A DNA stretch of 64,000 nucleotides, from the NCBI GenBank assembly GCA_963818645.1, contig CAWFTF010000020.1, forward strand, positions 184,815-248,814. Reading direction: 5' to 3'. Position 1 is the first letter of the stretch, and each line of letters starts with the position of its first letter. Source of the DNA: Gp6-AA40 sp963818645 (lineage in GTDB: Bacteria > Acidobacteriota > Vicinamibacteria > Vicinamibacterales > UBA2999). A program made the position numbers and the translations under genes. The notes beneath the pieces are model-generated. The model was not told the DNA's origin. It saw only the letters and a list, made by a program, of their open reading frames with translations, and searched no databases. Below are positions 27,289-36,225 of this stretch, piece by piece.

Positions 27289-27653
27289 GCGCCGAGTGTA
27301 CCCTCGTCCGAGATCGCTCGTGGCAACCGTTCGGCATTCGCCGCTGAACGGCGAGGTCGTTAGGACGCAAATTGAATCGACGCGAGGCCAGCAGAGGTAG
27401 AACCGATCAAGCAATTGAATCCAGCGGCCATGGAACGGGCGGTCATCACGCTCCCTTCGACTGTTTCTTCGGGTGCCGCTTCAGTACGGTCTTCGTTACG
27501 GACATGTGACGGAATCGAGCGGAGGGATGGCGGTCTCAAAGGCAACTGCGTCCTGACACGCGTTGCACCAGGCGCAGAACTGACGGACTCGCGCGGTGGC
27601 TTATTCGGGAAACGTTGCTAGCGGCTCACGCCCGCGGCCTGACCCCCAACGTC
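27289..27653. other. Intergenic stretch without recognised gene
   Basis: About 365 bp upstream of the VOC gene and downstream of the response-regulator gene. Short open frames exist on both strands but none has a ribosome site, family resemblance or sustained codon bias. Nothing else stands out until the heptamer array that begins at 27654. Confidence 0.5.
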
Positions 27654-27716
27654 CGAATCCCGAATCCCGAATCCCGAACCCCGAATCCCGAATCCCGAAC
27701 CCCGAATCCCGAATCC
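27654..27716. repeat. Tandem heptamer array (CCGAATC/CCGAACC)
   Basis: Nine head-to-tail 7-bp units. After the first three, units follow the order ACC-ATC-ATC, giving a 21-bp superperiod. The array ends four bases before the stop codon of the minus-strand response-regulator gene, so it would form the first part of that transcript's 3' end. Confidence 0.85.
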
Positions 27717-27720
27717 CGTC

Positions 27721-29064
27721 TCATTCACGGTTGAGGCCCAACGCGCGGATGCGCTTGTGCAGGTTGGTTCGCTCGACGCCGAGGATGCGGGCCGCCCCGG
27801 ACACATTCCAGTTCGTCTGCTCGAGGGCCTCGACGATGCGCTCGCGTTCTGCCGCGTCGCGAATTCCCTGAAGATCGATCGGTGTTACCGAAGGTGGGAC
27901 GCGAATTTCCATCGGGACCGAATCGACCGTAATACGGTTCCCCGATGAGAGGATGGCCATTCGCTCGACCGTGTTACGAAGTTCTCGAACATTCCCCGGC
28001 CAGTCGTACCGCTCCAGGAACGGCACCACGTCATCGTCCATCGACCTGGGCCTGAAGTTGTTCCGCGCGCAGAACTCAGCGAGGAAATACGCCGCCAGCT
28101 CGCGGACGTCCTCGCGCCGCTCTCGCAGCGCCGGCACTCGAATGGGCACCACGCTGAGTCGATAGAACAGATCCTGCCGGAACTTCCCGTCGGCGATCAG
28201 CTCGTCGAGGCGACGATTGGTGGCGGAGATGACGCGAACGGACACGCGAATCGGCTGTTCGCTCCCGAGCCGCTGAAGCTCGCCGTCCTGCAGCACGCGC
28301 AGCAATTTCGCCTGCGACGCCTCGTGCAGATCGCCGACCTCGTCGAGGAAGATGGTGCCGCCGTCAGCCAGCTCGAACTTCCCGCGCCGCAGCGCCGCCG
28401 CGCCCGTGAAGGCGCCTTTCTCGTGGCCGAACAACTCGCTCTCGATGAGCTCGGTCGGAATCGCCGCGCAATTCACTTTGATAAAGGGGTGCGAGGCAAA
28501 CGGACTTTCACGATGAATATGCTCGGCGAGCAGTTCCTTCCCAGTTCCCGATTCGCCCATCAGCAGCACGCCAGCATCCGATCGCGCAACCTGTGTCGCC
28601 TGCATCACAGCATGCTGGAACGCGACGCTGCGCCCGATCATCCGCGGACCGTCACCAACCATTTCGCGGTAGCGCTGATTCTCGAGCTGCAAATCCGATC
28701 GCTCGAGTGCGTTCTTCACGACCAGGAGCACGCGATCGCGCGCGAGCGGCTTCTCCAGAAAGTCGAACGCGCCACCGCGCGTCGCCTCGACCGCGTCGCG
28801 AATCGTTCCGTGGCCCGAGATCATGACCGCAGGCGCCAGATCGTCGCGCTGCCTGAGCGACCGCAGGAGATCGATGCCGTTGCCGTCAGGAAGACGCACA
28901 TCCAGCAGATACAGATCGACAGGCCCCAGGCCGCGCAGCGCGTTGAAACGCGCCACCGACTCGCAAATCGAGACGCGATATCCCTCGCCCTCGAGAATCA
29001 GCCGCAGCGACAGGCCGATATTGGACTCGTCATCGACGACGACGATGTGACGTTTGCGGGTCAT
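27721..29064 (-). CDS. NtrX/NtrC-like sigma54-dependent response regulator (copy A, intact)
   Basis: 447 residues. Receiver domain 1-120 with acidic pocket DD (11-12) and phospho-acceptor Asp55 (YLLDVRLPDG). AAA+ domain about 145-380 with Walker A GESGTGKE, the sigma54-contact loop HEKGAFTGA and Walker B GTIFLDEVGD. A Fis-type HTH is at the end (NVSGAARILGVERTNLHKRI). It should activate sigma54 promoters when phosphorylated by the kinase encoded immediately upstream, with which it overlaps by 4 bp. The duplicated copy at 33.7 kb retains only the receiver. Confidence 0.93.
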   Translation of the reverse strand: MTRKRHIVVVDDESNIGLSLRLILEGEGYRVSICESVARFNALRGLGPVDLYLLDVRLPDGNGIDLLRSLRQRDDLAPAVMISGHGTIRDAVEATRGGAFDFLEKPLARDRVLLVVKNALERSDLQLENQRYREMVGDGPRMIGRSVAFQHAVMQATQVARSDAGVLLMGESGTGKELLAEHIHRESPFASHPFIKVNCAAIPTELIESELFGHEKGAFTGAAALRRGKFELADGGTIFLDEVGDLHEASQAKLLRVLQDGELQRLGSEQPIRVSVRVISATNRRLDELIADGKFRQDLFYRLSVVPIRVPALRERREDVRELAAYFLAEFCARNNFRPRSMDDDVVPFLERYDWPGNVRELRNTVERMAILSSGNRITVDSVPMEIRVPPSVTPIDLQGIRDAAERERIVEALEQTNWNVSGAARILGVERTNLHKRIRALGLNRE

Positions 29065-30470
29065 ACGGCGGCGGCCGCCCGTGATTCCGGCGCAGACGGC
29101 AGCGTCACTCTGAATCCGGCGCCGCCAAGCTCGCCTTTTACCAGCGTGATATCTCCACCGAGCAGCAATGCGTTTTTGCGGGCAATCGAAAGCCCCAGAC
29201 CCATGCCTCGTTTCTTGAACGTGATCGTCGGCTCGAACAGTGTGCGGCGTGCGTCGTCGCTCAGCCCGGGCCCAGAGTCGTGCACTTCGACCACGACCTG
29301 CCCGCCCTGCGAGTGCGACACCGTCATGACCGATCCGCCCTGGCCGGCAGCTTCGGCAGCGTTCTCGAGCAGGTTCGTCAGGATACCTTTGACCAGGTCC
29401 GTTCCTGCATGGACGCGCGGACCGCGCACATCGAGCCTGAAGCTGTATGCCGTATCCGGATGCGCCGGCTTCAGCAGCGCCACGCGCTCGGCAATCAACA
29501 CGTTGAGATCGAACACCTCCGGGTTGACCGGTGGCTCGCTCGCAAACTCGGAGAACGCACGGACGCGACGCTCGAGCGTCTCGATCTCGCTCACGACAAT
29601 CTGAACAGCCTGGTCCATGAACGCCCGATCCGCCGGCGGCTGCCTCGCGAGCATCTCCTCCACCGTCAGCCGAATCGGAGTCAGCGAGTTCTTCAACTCG
29701 TGCGCGGTCTTGCGCGCGAGCGACTGCCAGCTGGACATCTGCGTCAGATACACGAGCCGCTCACGGCTTCTCCGCAGCTGTTCAGCCATCTCGTTGAATG
29801 CATCGACTGCCTGACCGACTTCATCGTCACGGCCCTTCTCGAGCCGACGATCCCATTGACCCGCGGCGAAACCGGTGAGGCCGGCGGTGAGTTGCCGGAT
29901 CGGGTTGCTGACGCGATGCGCGATGAAGAGAATCGGCGCGAGCGAGACGATCCAGACGAGCGCGACGAGCAGCAGCAGCGTGAGCGTGAAGCCCCGTCGT
30001 AGATCTCGCGACTCGAGTGCGCCGACGAGCTGACGAGTGCGGCGGAATTCCTCCGACAACTCCTGCATCCGGATACCACCGAGATCGCGGCGATAGACGT
30101 CAACGCCGGCCGCTCCCTTGCGCATGAAGTCCAGATGATCGCCGCCAGGGCCGGAGAGACTCGAGCGTTCCGATTCGCCGCTCTCCCAGAACGCACGAAC
30201 CTCCTCGGGCCAGGCCGAAAGGCTCGCGACGGCATACGGCGTTGGAGCAACCCGGCCGTCGATCGCCTCACGCTTCAACGAGTCTCGCTCTCGCTGATAG
30301 AACTGCCTGACGATTCCTTCGAGTGTGCGTGACTGCCGATCGAGTTCCTCCGTCGTCGCATAGCCGAGGCTGCGCTCGAGGAGCGACGTCGTGATCCAGA
30401 TCGTCGCGCCCAGCGGCATCAGCGTGGCGATGATGAATGCCGCAATCAGTTTCGCGCGCAGACTATGCAT
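29061..30470 (-). CDS. NtrY-like sensor histidine kinase (copy A)
   Basis: 469 residues. Transmembrane helices near 8-28 (LIAAFIIATLMPLGATIWIT) and 162-186 bracket an extracytoplasmic sensor of about 130 residues. HAMP follows (about 187-240). The H-box AHELKNSLTPI has the NtrY-type NSLTPI ending. The HATPase domain shows an N-box LLENAAEAA and DSGPGLSDDARRTLFEP, then GMGLGLSIARK. No PAS domain is seen, unlike classical NtrY. It overlaps the regulator gene by 4 bp and follows the DUF4390-like gene by 3 bp. Confidence 0.92.
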   Translation of the reverse strand: MHSLRAKLIAAFIIATLMPLGATIWITTSLLERSLGYATTEELDRQSRTLEGIVRQFYQRERDSLKREAIDGRVAPTPYAVASLSAWPEEVRAFWESGESERSSLSGPGGDHLDFMRKGAAGVDVYRRDLGGIRMQELSEEFRRTRQLVGALESRDLRRGFTLTLLLLVALVWIVSLAPILFIAHRVSNPIRQLTAGLTGFAAGQWDRRLEKGRDDEVGQAVDAFNEMAEQLRRSRERLVYLTQMSSWQSLARKTAHELKNSLTPIRLTVEEMLARQPPADRAFMDQAVQIVVSEIETLERRVRAFSEFASEPPVNPEVFDLNVLIAERVALLKPAHPDTAYSFRLDVRGPRVHAGTDLVKGILTNLLENAAEAAGQGGSVMTVSHSQGGQVVVEVHDSGPGLSDDARRTLFEPTITFKKRGMGLGLSIARKNALLLGGDITLVKGELGGAGFRVTLPSAPESRAAAAV

Positions 30471-30473
30471 CGA

Positions 30474-31064
30474 CTAAGGCAACCGGAATGGACCAGCGCT
30501 CACTGATTTTGCCAAATCAGCCTCCTCGCGGCGACGGCTCAGTCTGTCGATCAGCGCTCGCAGTGTATAGCGTTCCCCGGGTGCTTCTTCCGTGACGGGT
30601 TCCAGATCCTGAACACGATAGACAAGGTGTAGCCAGAACGGCGTGTCGCGTCCAATGCCGAGCGAAGAAATGGACATCGTCAGGTTATCGAGACACCAGT
30701 TCTCGGCGTCCATTGCGCGCAGGTGCGAGATCGAGCGAGGCGGCGACCCTGCTCGGGACACTGCGAATCGTTCTTCCCACAGGTCGAAACTCAACGTGAA
30801 CGCCTGTACGACCTGCTTCACGATCGGACCTTCCGGCTTCGACAGCATCGTGAGCTCGAAATCGAGGCGAACCGATCGACCTTCTTTCAGACGATTGAGC
30901 AGCGGTCCCGCGATAAAAGCGAAGTCGCGCGCCTGCACATGCAATACGTCGCCAGCGGCGTTGACGGATAACGTCTGTGCCGCAACCACGAGCGGTGAAG
31001 CGACGAACACGAGCGCCACCAGACCCGCATGCCAGACCGACGTCCGACGAGCCGCGCGGCTCAA
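30474..31064 (-). CDS. DUF4390-like secreted protein (copy A)
   Basis: 196 residues with a signal peptide ending VVAAQ (about residue 29). The mature part has the DUF4390-like layout: LKEGRSVRLDFELTML, FTLSFDLWEERFAVSR, then WCLDNLTMSI and PFWLHLVYRVQD. Such genes neighbour ntrY in Betaproteobacteria, which supports the assignment, but no function is known. It overlaps the Omp85-like gene by 4 bp. A copy at 35.6-36.2 kb is frameshifted. Confidence 0.75.
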   Translation of the reverse strand: MSRAARRTSVWHAGLVALVFVASPLVVAAQTLSVNAAGDVLHVQARDFAFIAGPLLNRLKEGRSVRLDFELTMLSKPEGPIVKQVVQAFTLSFDLWEERFAVSRAGSPPRSISHLRAMDAENWCLDNLTMSISSLGIGRDTPFWLHLVYRVQDLEPVTEEAPGERYTLRALIDRLSRRREEADLAKSVSAGPFRLP

Positions 31065-32568
31065 AACCGGACCCCCATCATGAAGATCGGGCTCGCGTCG
31101 TCGCCGTTCAGCGGGAAGCCGAGCGTCAGGAAGAAGTTGTCACCGTGGACGCCAAAGCCGGTCGAGTAGCGGATTTTCGCGTCGGCGTCTCGATCCCAGA
31201 CTGAGCCAGTGTCGAAGAACACGGCGACGTGCGCGTAGCGATACTCGATCGACGAATGGAACATGCGCTCACCGCCGGCGGGCGCGATGTCGTATTTGTC
31301 GAAGCCGCGCAGCGTCGTGGCGTTACCGAGCGAGAAGCGCTCGAACAGCGGCGGTTGACCACTGACGTAACCGAGGGAGATCGAGCCAATCGCCTCGCTG
31401 CGTCCCTGCTCGTAGCGATAGCGCGCTTGCCCGAAGTGACGCTTGTAGATCAAGTCGCTATCGAGCTCGTCAGCCGCCGCCCGCAGCGAGTAACTTCCTT
31501 CCGCGGTCTGCTTCGGGATCTGCCGTCATCGCTCCGCCAGGTGTGGTCGGCGCTGACGCCGGCGACCCACGCGTTTGCTTTCTGTGAGTCCGGCGCGTGC
31601 ATGAGCGACTCCATGTCGGAGAGGCTCACGCCGCCGGTCAATCGCACGCTGGGACTGAAGGCAAACGTAACGGCAGGCTCGAAGGTCAGTCGATTGCGGT
31701 ACGGTTCCGGGATGCCGGGATTGAGGGCGAGCGCCGAGAGCGTGGCGTCCTCCCACGTGTCATTGAACCGGGCGAAGTCCAGCCGGACACCAAGTTTGTC
31801 AGTGCCGATCTTGCGACTCTCGAAACCAAGCCTGAAGCCGGAGTACTCCTCGATCAGTTCGTCGATGTCGTTGAACACGACGCCAGCCGTGAACCGGTGA
31901 CGACTGCGGGAGCTGGTGATCGGGATGTCCAGCACACCGCTCCAGCCCTGCTGGGCGTGGTAGATCAGCTTCGATCGCGTCGGCGCGAACGGGATCCACG
32001 GCTGCTCGATGATCTCGAAGACGACGCGAATCCTGCCGCTTTCGGAACCTTTCGAAATCCGTCGCGCGACATCGCGTCCCGGCAGTTCTTTCTCGAGACG
32101 CTCCTTGAGTCGATCGGCTTCTTCCGTGTCGAGGCGCTTGCCAACGAGCCTCTGCAGATCGTCGCGGAGCTGCTGACTGACGTCGCTCGACGGCCCCTCG
32201 AGCTCCACGCTCTCGACGACGTATCGGGCGTTGATGTTTTCACTGAGATCGGTGTCCTCGCTGATGCGTGCGACGAGGAAGATGACGTGCGCTTTGCTGT
32301 CGGGGCGGACGACGCTGCGCACCGCCGCGACCATTTCGGGTTGCTCGCCTTCGATGCGCGAGACGAGCTGATTGAGTCGTTCGCGATTGAGCGGCGAACC
32401 GACCAGCGAGTCGAATTCTTTTTGAAGTCCCGGACTCAGGCTGTACGGCGAGAAGCCTGACATCTCGACGGAGTCGATGATGGCTCCCTCAGGTGCGTCC
32501 GCTTCCTGGGCGTTGGCCTGCACGAATGACAGGCCGAGGAGAAGAACCAGCAGCGCGAGTGTTCTCAT
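31061..32568 (-). CDS. Omp85/BamA-like outer-membrane protein, frameshifted (copy A)
   Basis: Start ATG 32568 with a signal peptide (LALLVLLLGLSFVQANAQ). POTRA-like region: IIDSVEMSGFSPYSLSPGLQ, the LNQLVSRIE segment, and a second unit near residues 130-190. The barrel ends in another frame (31061-31453) with FSLGNATTLRGFDKYDIAPA, VAVFFDTGSVWDRD and GDNFFLTLGFPL, the surface-antigen (D15) signature. The frame break near 31460-31510 is damaged differently in the two copies. The restored protein has about 500 residues. Likely role: protein or lipid insertion at the outer membrane, linked to the adjacent sensor system. Confidence 0.78.
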
Positions 32569-32709
32569 GTCACGACGCTTGAGGCAAGCGGCGCGCCATT
32601 GTACAAGTGGCTGATGGTGAAGGAGATGATTGGTTTGACCCTGTGACGCGGATTCACACCTGCGGGAACGTCCGTCACAGTGCAACGACGAAAGGGGTCT
32701 GTCCCCTTC

Positions 32710-33703
32710 TCAACACTGGAGACGATGAATCGAACCCGGGCGACCGCGGGCGCGCTCAGAGGTCAGAAGCAGCGTCTTCGAGTCGAGATAGTCGATCCCT
32801 TCGCCTTGCGGCTCGGCATCGCCGAGCGCACATGACTCCCCGATGTCCTCCCACTGAATCTGCCCGCGACGCGTCACGAGCTTGAAGAAATACACCTCGT
32901 AGGTACGTGCGCACCGCGAGCGTCATCCCGTCAGGCGACACGGCAGCTGCCGTCACCAGTCGGCCGATTCGCAGGTCAGGTCGAATGCCGGTGTTGCCAG
33001 CGAAGATCGCCGTGATGATCTCGCCTGACGCCATCGCCTTCGTCACGCTCGCCGCAGGGATACTGTAGAAGTCGATCGTGCCGCTGCGCCCCTTCGAAAC
33101 GATCGTGAGATCACCATTCGGTTTCACGGCGAGTGCTTCGGCATCTGTCGGTCCCGACGGATAGCGATAGCGCACCGTGCGCGCCGCAACAGTCGCCTCC
33201 GCTCCCGCGTCGGCAACGCGAGGCTCGGCGACGATGTAGATGGAGACGTCGGGACGAACCTGATTGTTATCGCCGGTATCGGCAATGAAGAGACATTCCG
33301 ACTTCTCTGCCGGTGCCGGCGTGGACAGTCCGGCGGGACACGGACCAGTCGAGATGTCTTCCCAGTCGCGCGCCATCGCGCCGCTCACGTGGAACACGCC
33401 GAGCAACTTTCCTGCGATGTCGATCGCGTAGAGACTGGGACCGTCGCCAGAATCGTTGTGCGACCAGAGGACGCCTTGTTGGGTGCGGCTGATCGCGAGC
33501 CCCGAGCTCTCCTTCAGTTCATCCGGGACGGCACCCACTTCTTCGAGCACGCGCGGAGCGGAGCTTCTTCCTGCGGCGAGGTCGGCGGCCAACGCGCGCT
33601 GCGATGACGGCTCCGCCAGCAGGTGGATTGCGATCAAGCCGCTCACGACGATCACGACACCGAGGAGCGCAGAAACGGTCCTGGTCACAGGTGTCTGGAT
33701 CAT
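32710..33703 (-). CDS. Membrane-anchored beta-propeller-like protein, frameshifted (copy A)
   Basis: N-terminal signal/anchor (TVSALLGVVIVVSGLIAIHL), then WSHNDSGDGPSLYAIDIAGK, CLFIADTGDNNQVRPDV and TDAEALAVKPNGDLTIVSKG, a propeller-like succession of short blades. Compared with the intact copy at 37872-38864, one extra G near 32900 shifts the frame, so the last 60 residues (YFFKLVTRRGQIQWEDIGES onward) lie in another frame. It is the first gene of the five-gene operon. Confidence 0.72.
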
Positions 33704-33716
33704 ATCTGGTTCATCC

Positions 33717-33745
33717 TTGACTATCCCACACGTAAGGCGTAAAAG
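33717..33745 (+). promoter_or_regulatory. Duplicated TonB-gene promoter, now antisense to copy B
   Basis: TTGACT (33717-33722), 17-bp spacer, TAAAAG (33740-33745), identical to the promoter-like pair at 38878-38906. Here no TonB gene follows: transcription would run into copy B on the opposite strand. Prediction by consensus only. Confidence 0.3.
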
Positions 33746-34224
33746 CCGGACAACACACCCCAACCGTTCACTCGCGGACCTCGGTTCACGCGCCGCAGCC
33801 CAACACGACTCGTCCCAGTCGCTGTTCGGTAGCGCTGATTCTCGAGCTGCAAATCCGATCGCTCGAGTGCGTTCTTCACGACCAGGAGCACGCGATCGCG
33901 CGCGAGCGGCTTCTCCAGAAAGTCGAACGCGCCACTGCGCGTCGCCTCGACTGCGTCGCGAATCGTTCCGTGGCCCGAGATCATGACTGCAGGCGCCAGA
34001 TCGTCGCGCTGCCTGAGCGACCGCAGGAGATCGATGCCGTTGCCGTCAGGAAGACGCACATCCAGCAGATACAGATCGACAGGCCCCAGGCCGCGCAGCG
34101 CGTTGAAACGCGCCACCGACTCGCAAATCGAGACGCGATATCCCTCGCCCTCGAGAATCAGCCGCAGCGACAGGCCGATATTGGACTCGTCATCGACGAC
34201 GACGATGTGACGTTTGCGGGTCAT
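33721..34224 (-). CDS. Truncated response regulator: receiver domain only (copy B)
   Basis: Residues 1-132 match the receiver of the intact regulator (Asp55 present; one visible change, GGAFD to SGAFD). At the duplication junction the reading frame passes into unrelated sequence for 35 residues (TATGTSRVGLRRVNRGPRVN onward). AAA+ and HTH domains are gone. If expressed it would be a stand-alone receiver overlapping its kinase gene by 4 bp, able to compete for phosphate. Confidence 0.8.
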   Translation of the reverse strand: MTRKRHIVVVDDESNIGLSLRLILEGEGYRVSICESVARFNALRGLGPVDLYLLDVRLPDGNGIDLLRSLRQRDDLAPAVMISGHGTIRDAVEATRSGAFDFLEKPLARDRVLLVVKNALERSDLQLENQRYRTATGTSRVGLRRVNRGPRVNGWGVLSGFYALRVG

Positions 34225-35630
34225 ACGGCGGCGGCCGCCCGTGATTCCGGCGCAGACGGCAGCGTCACTCTGAATCCTGCGCCGCCAAGCTCGCCTGTTA
34301 CCAGCGTGATATCTCCACCGAGCAGCAATGCATTCTTGCGGGCAATCGAAAGCCCCAGACCCATGCCTCGTTTCTTGAACGTGATCGTCGGCTCGAACAG
34401 TGTGCGGCGTGCGTCGTCGCTCAGCCCGGGCCCAGAGTCGTGCACTTCGACCACCACCTGCCCGCCCTGCGAGTGCGACACCGTCATGACCGATCCGCCA
34501 TGGCCGGCAGCTTCGGCAGCGTTCTCGAGCAGGTTCGTCAGGATACCTTTGACCAGGTCCGTTCCTGCATGGACGCGCGGACCGCGCACATCGAGCCTGA
34601 AGCTGTATGCCGTATCCGGATGCGCCGGCTTCAGCAGCGCCACGCGCTCGGCGATCAACACGTTGAGATCGAACACCTCCGGGTTGACCGGCGGCTCGCT
34701 CGCAAACTCGGAGAACGCGCGGACGCGACGCTCGAGCGTCTCGATCTCGCTCACGACAATCTGAACAGCCTGGTCCATGAACGCCCGATCCGCCAGCGGC
34801 TGCCTCGCGAGCATCTCCTCCACCGTGAGCCGAATCGGAGTCAGCGAGTTCTTCAACTCGTGCGCCGTCTTGCGCGCGAGCGACTGCCAGCTGGACATCT
34901 GCGTCAGATACACGAGCCGCTCACGGCTCCTCCGCAGCTGTTCAGCCATCTCGTTGAATGCATCGACTGCCTGCCCGACTTCATCGTCACGGCCCTTCTC
35001 GAGTCGACGATCCCATTGGCCCGCGGCGAAACCGGTGAGGCCGGCGGTGAGTTGCCGGATGGGATTGCTGACGCGATGCGCGATGAAGAGAATCGGCGCG
35101 AGCGAGACGATCCAGACGAGCGCGACGAGCAGCAGCAGCGTGAGCGTGAAGCCCCGTAGTAGATCTCGCGACTCGAGTGATCCGACGAGCTGACGCGTGC
35201 GGCGGAATTCCTCCGACAACTCCTGCATCCGGATACCACCGAGGTCGCGGCGATAGACATCAACGCCGCCCGCTCCCTTGCGCATGAAGTCCAGATGATC
35301 GCCGCCAGGGCCGGAGAGACTCGAGCGCTCCGATTCGCCGCTCTCCCAGAACGCACGAACCTCCTCGGGCCAGGCCGAAAGACTCGCGACGGCATACGAC
35401 GTTGCAGCGACCCGGCCGTCGAGCGCCTCACGCTTCAACGAGTCGCGCTCGCGCTGATAGAACTCCCTGATGGTTCCTTCGAGCGTGCGCGACAGCCGAT
35501 CGAGTTCTGCCGTCGTCGCGTAGCCAAGGCTGCGCTCGAGGAGCGACGTCGTGATCCAGATCGTCGCGCCCAGCGGCATCAGCGTGGCGATGATGAATGC
35601 CGCGATCAGTTTCGCGCGCAGGCTATGCAT
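34221..35630 (-). CDS. NtrY-like sensor histidine kinase (copy B)
   Basis: 469 residues, about 97% identical to the copy at 29061-30470 and fully open. All catalytic boxes are kept: H-box AHELKNSLTPI, N-box LLENAAEAA and GMGLGLSIARK. About a dozen substitutions cluster in the sensor part (TTAELDRL, GTIRE, ALDGRVAATSY) rather than the catalytic core. That pattern hints at relaxed or divergent sensing, though strain variation would look the same. Confidence 0.9.
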   Translation of the reverse strand: MHSLRAKLIAAFIIATLMPLGATIWITTSLLERSLGYATTAELDRLSRTLEGTIREFYQRERDSLKREALDGRVAATSYAVASLSAWPEEVRAFWESGESERSSLSGPGGDHLDFMRKGAGGVDVYRRDLGGIRMQELSEEFRRTRQLVGSLESRDLLRGFTLTLLLLVALVWIVSLAPILFIAHRVSNPIRQLTAGLTGFAAGQWDRRLEKGRDDEVGQAVDAFNEMAEQLRRSRERLVYLTQMSSWQSLARKTAHELKNSLTPIRLTVEEMLARQPLADRAFMDQAVQIVVSEIETLERRVRAFSEFASEPPVNPEVFDLNVLIAERVALLKPAHPDTAYSFRLDVRGPRVHAGTDLVKGILTNLLENAAEAAGHGGSVMTVSHSQGGQVVVEVHDSGPGLSDDARRTLFEPTITFKKRGMGLGLSIARKNALLLGGDITLVTGELGGAGFRVTLPSAPESRAAAAV

Positions 35631-35633
35631 CGA

Positions 35634-36225
35634 CTAAGGCAACCGGAATGGACCAGCGCTCACTGATTTTGCCAAATCACCCTCCTCGCGGCGACGGCTC
35701 AGTCTGTCGATCAGCGCTCGCAGTGTATAGCGCTCGCCGGGTGCTTCTTCGGTGACCGGCTCCAGATCCTGAACACGATAAACAAGGCGAAGCCAGAACG
35801 GCGTGTCACGTCCAATCCCCAGCGAGGAAATGGACATCGTCAGGTTCTCGAGACACCAGTTCTCGGCATCGCTGGCGCGCAGGTGCGAGATCGAGCGAGG
35901 CGGCGACCCTGCTCGGGACACTGCGAATCGTTCTTCCCACAGGTCGAAACTCAACGTGAACGCCTGTACGACCTGCTTCACGATCGGACCTTCTGGCTTC
36001 GACAGCATCGTGAGCTCGAAGTCGAGGCGAACCGATCGACCTTCTTTCAGACGATTCAGCAACGGTCCCAGCGATGAAAGCGAAGTCACGCGCCTTCACA
36101 TGCAGCACGTCGCCAGCGGCGTTGACGGATAACGTCTGTGCCGCAAGCACGAGCGGTGAAGCGACGAACACGAGCGCCACCAGAGCCGCATGCCAGACCG
36201 ACGTCCGACGAGCCGCGCGGCTCAA
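35634..36225 (-). pseudogene. DUF4390-like protein, frameshifted (copy B)
   Basis: The signal-peptide part reads from 36225 (VWHAALVALVFVASPLVLAA) to about 36075. There an inserted A (cccagcgat against cccgcgat in copy A) moves the rest (LLNRLKEGRSVRLDFELTML to the stop at 35634) into another frame. All segments of the intact protein are otherwise present. Confidence 0.75.

Larger units (their letters stand above)
28667..33826. repeat. Tandem duplication unit, copy A (5160 bp)
   Basis: A direct repeat of 33827-38986 at a constant 5160-bp offset apart from single-base indels. It runs from inside the response-regulator AAA+ domain to 19 bp short of where the TonB start would be. Identity is about 97% by eye. 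The junction 33826/33827 shows essentially no shared bases between the two ends, so it arose by illegitimate joining or is an assembly product. Confidence 0.9.

Noticed and set aside
27654..27716. Heptamer array considered as a CRISPR array
   Set aside because: Units are 7 bp and contiguous with no spacers; no cas genes in the window.
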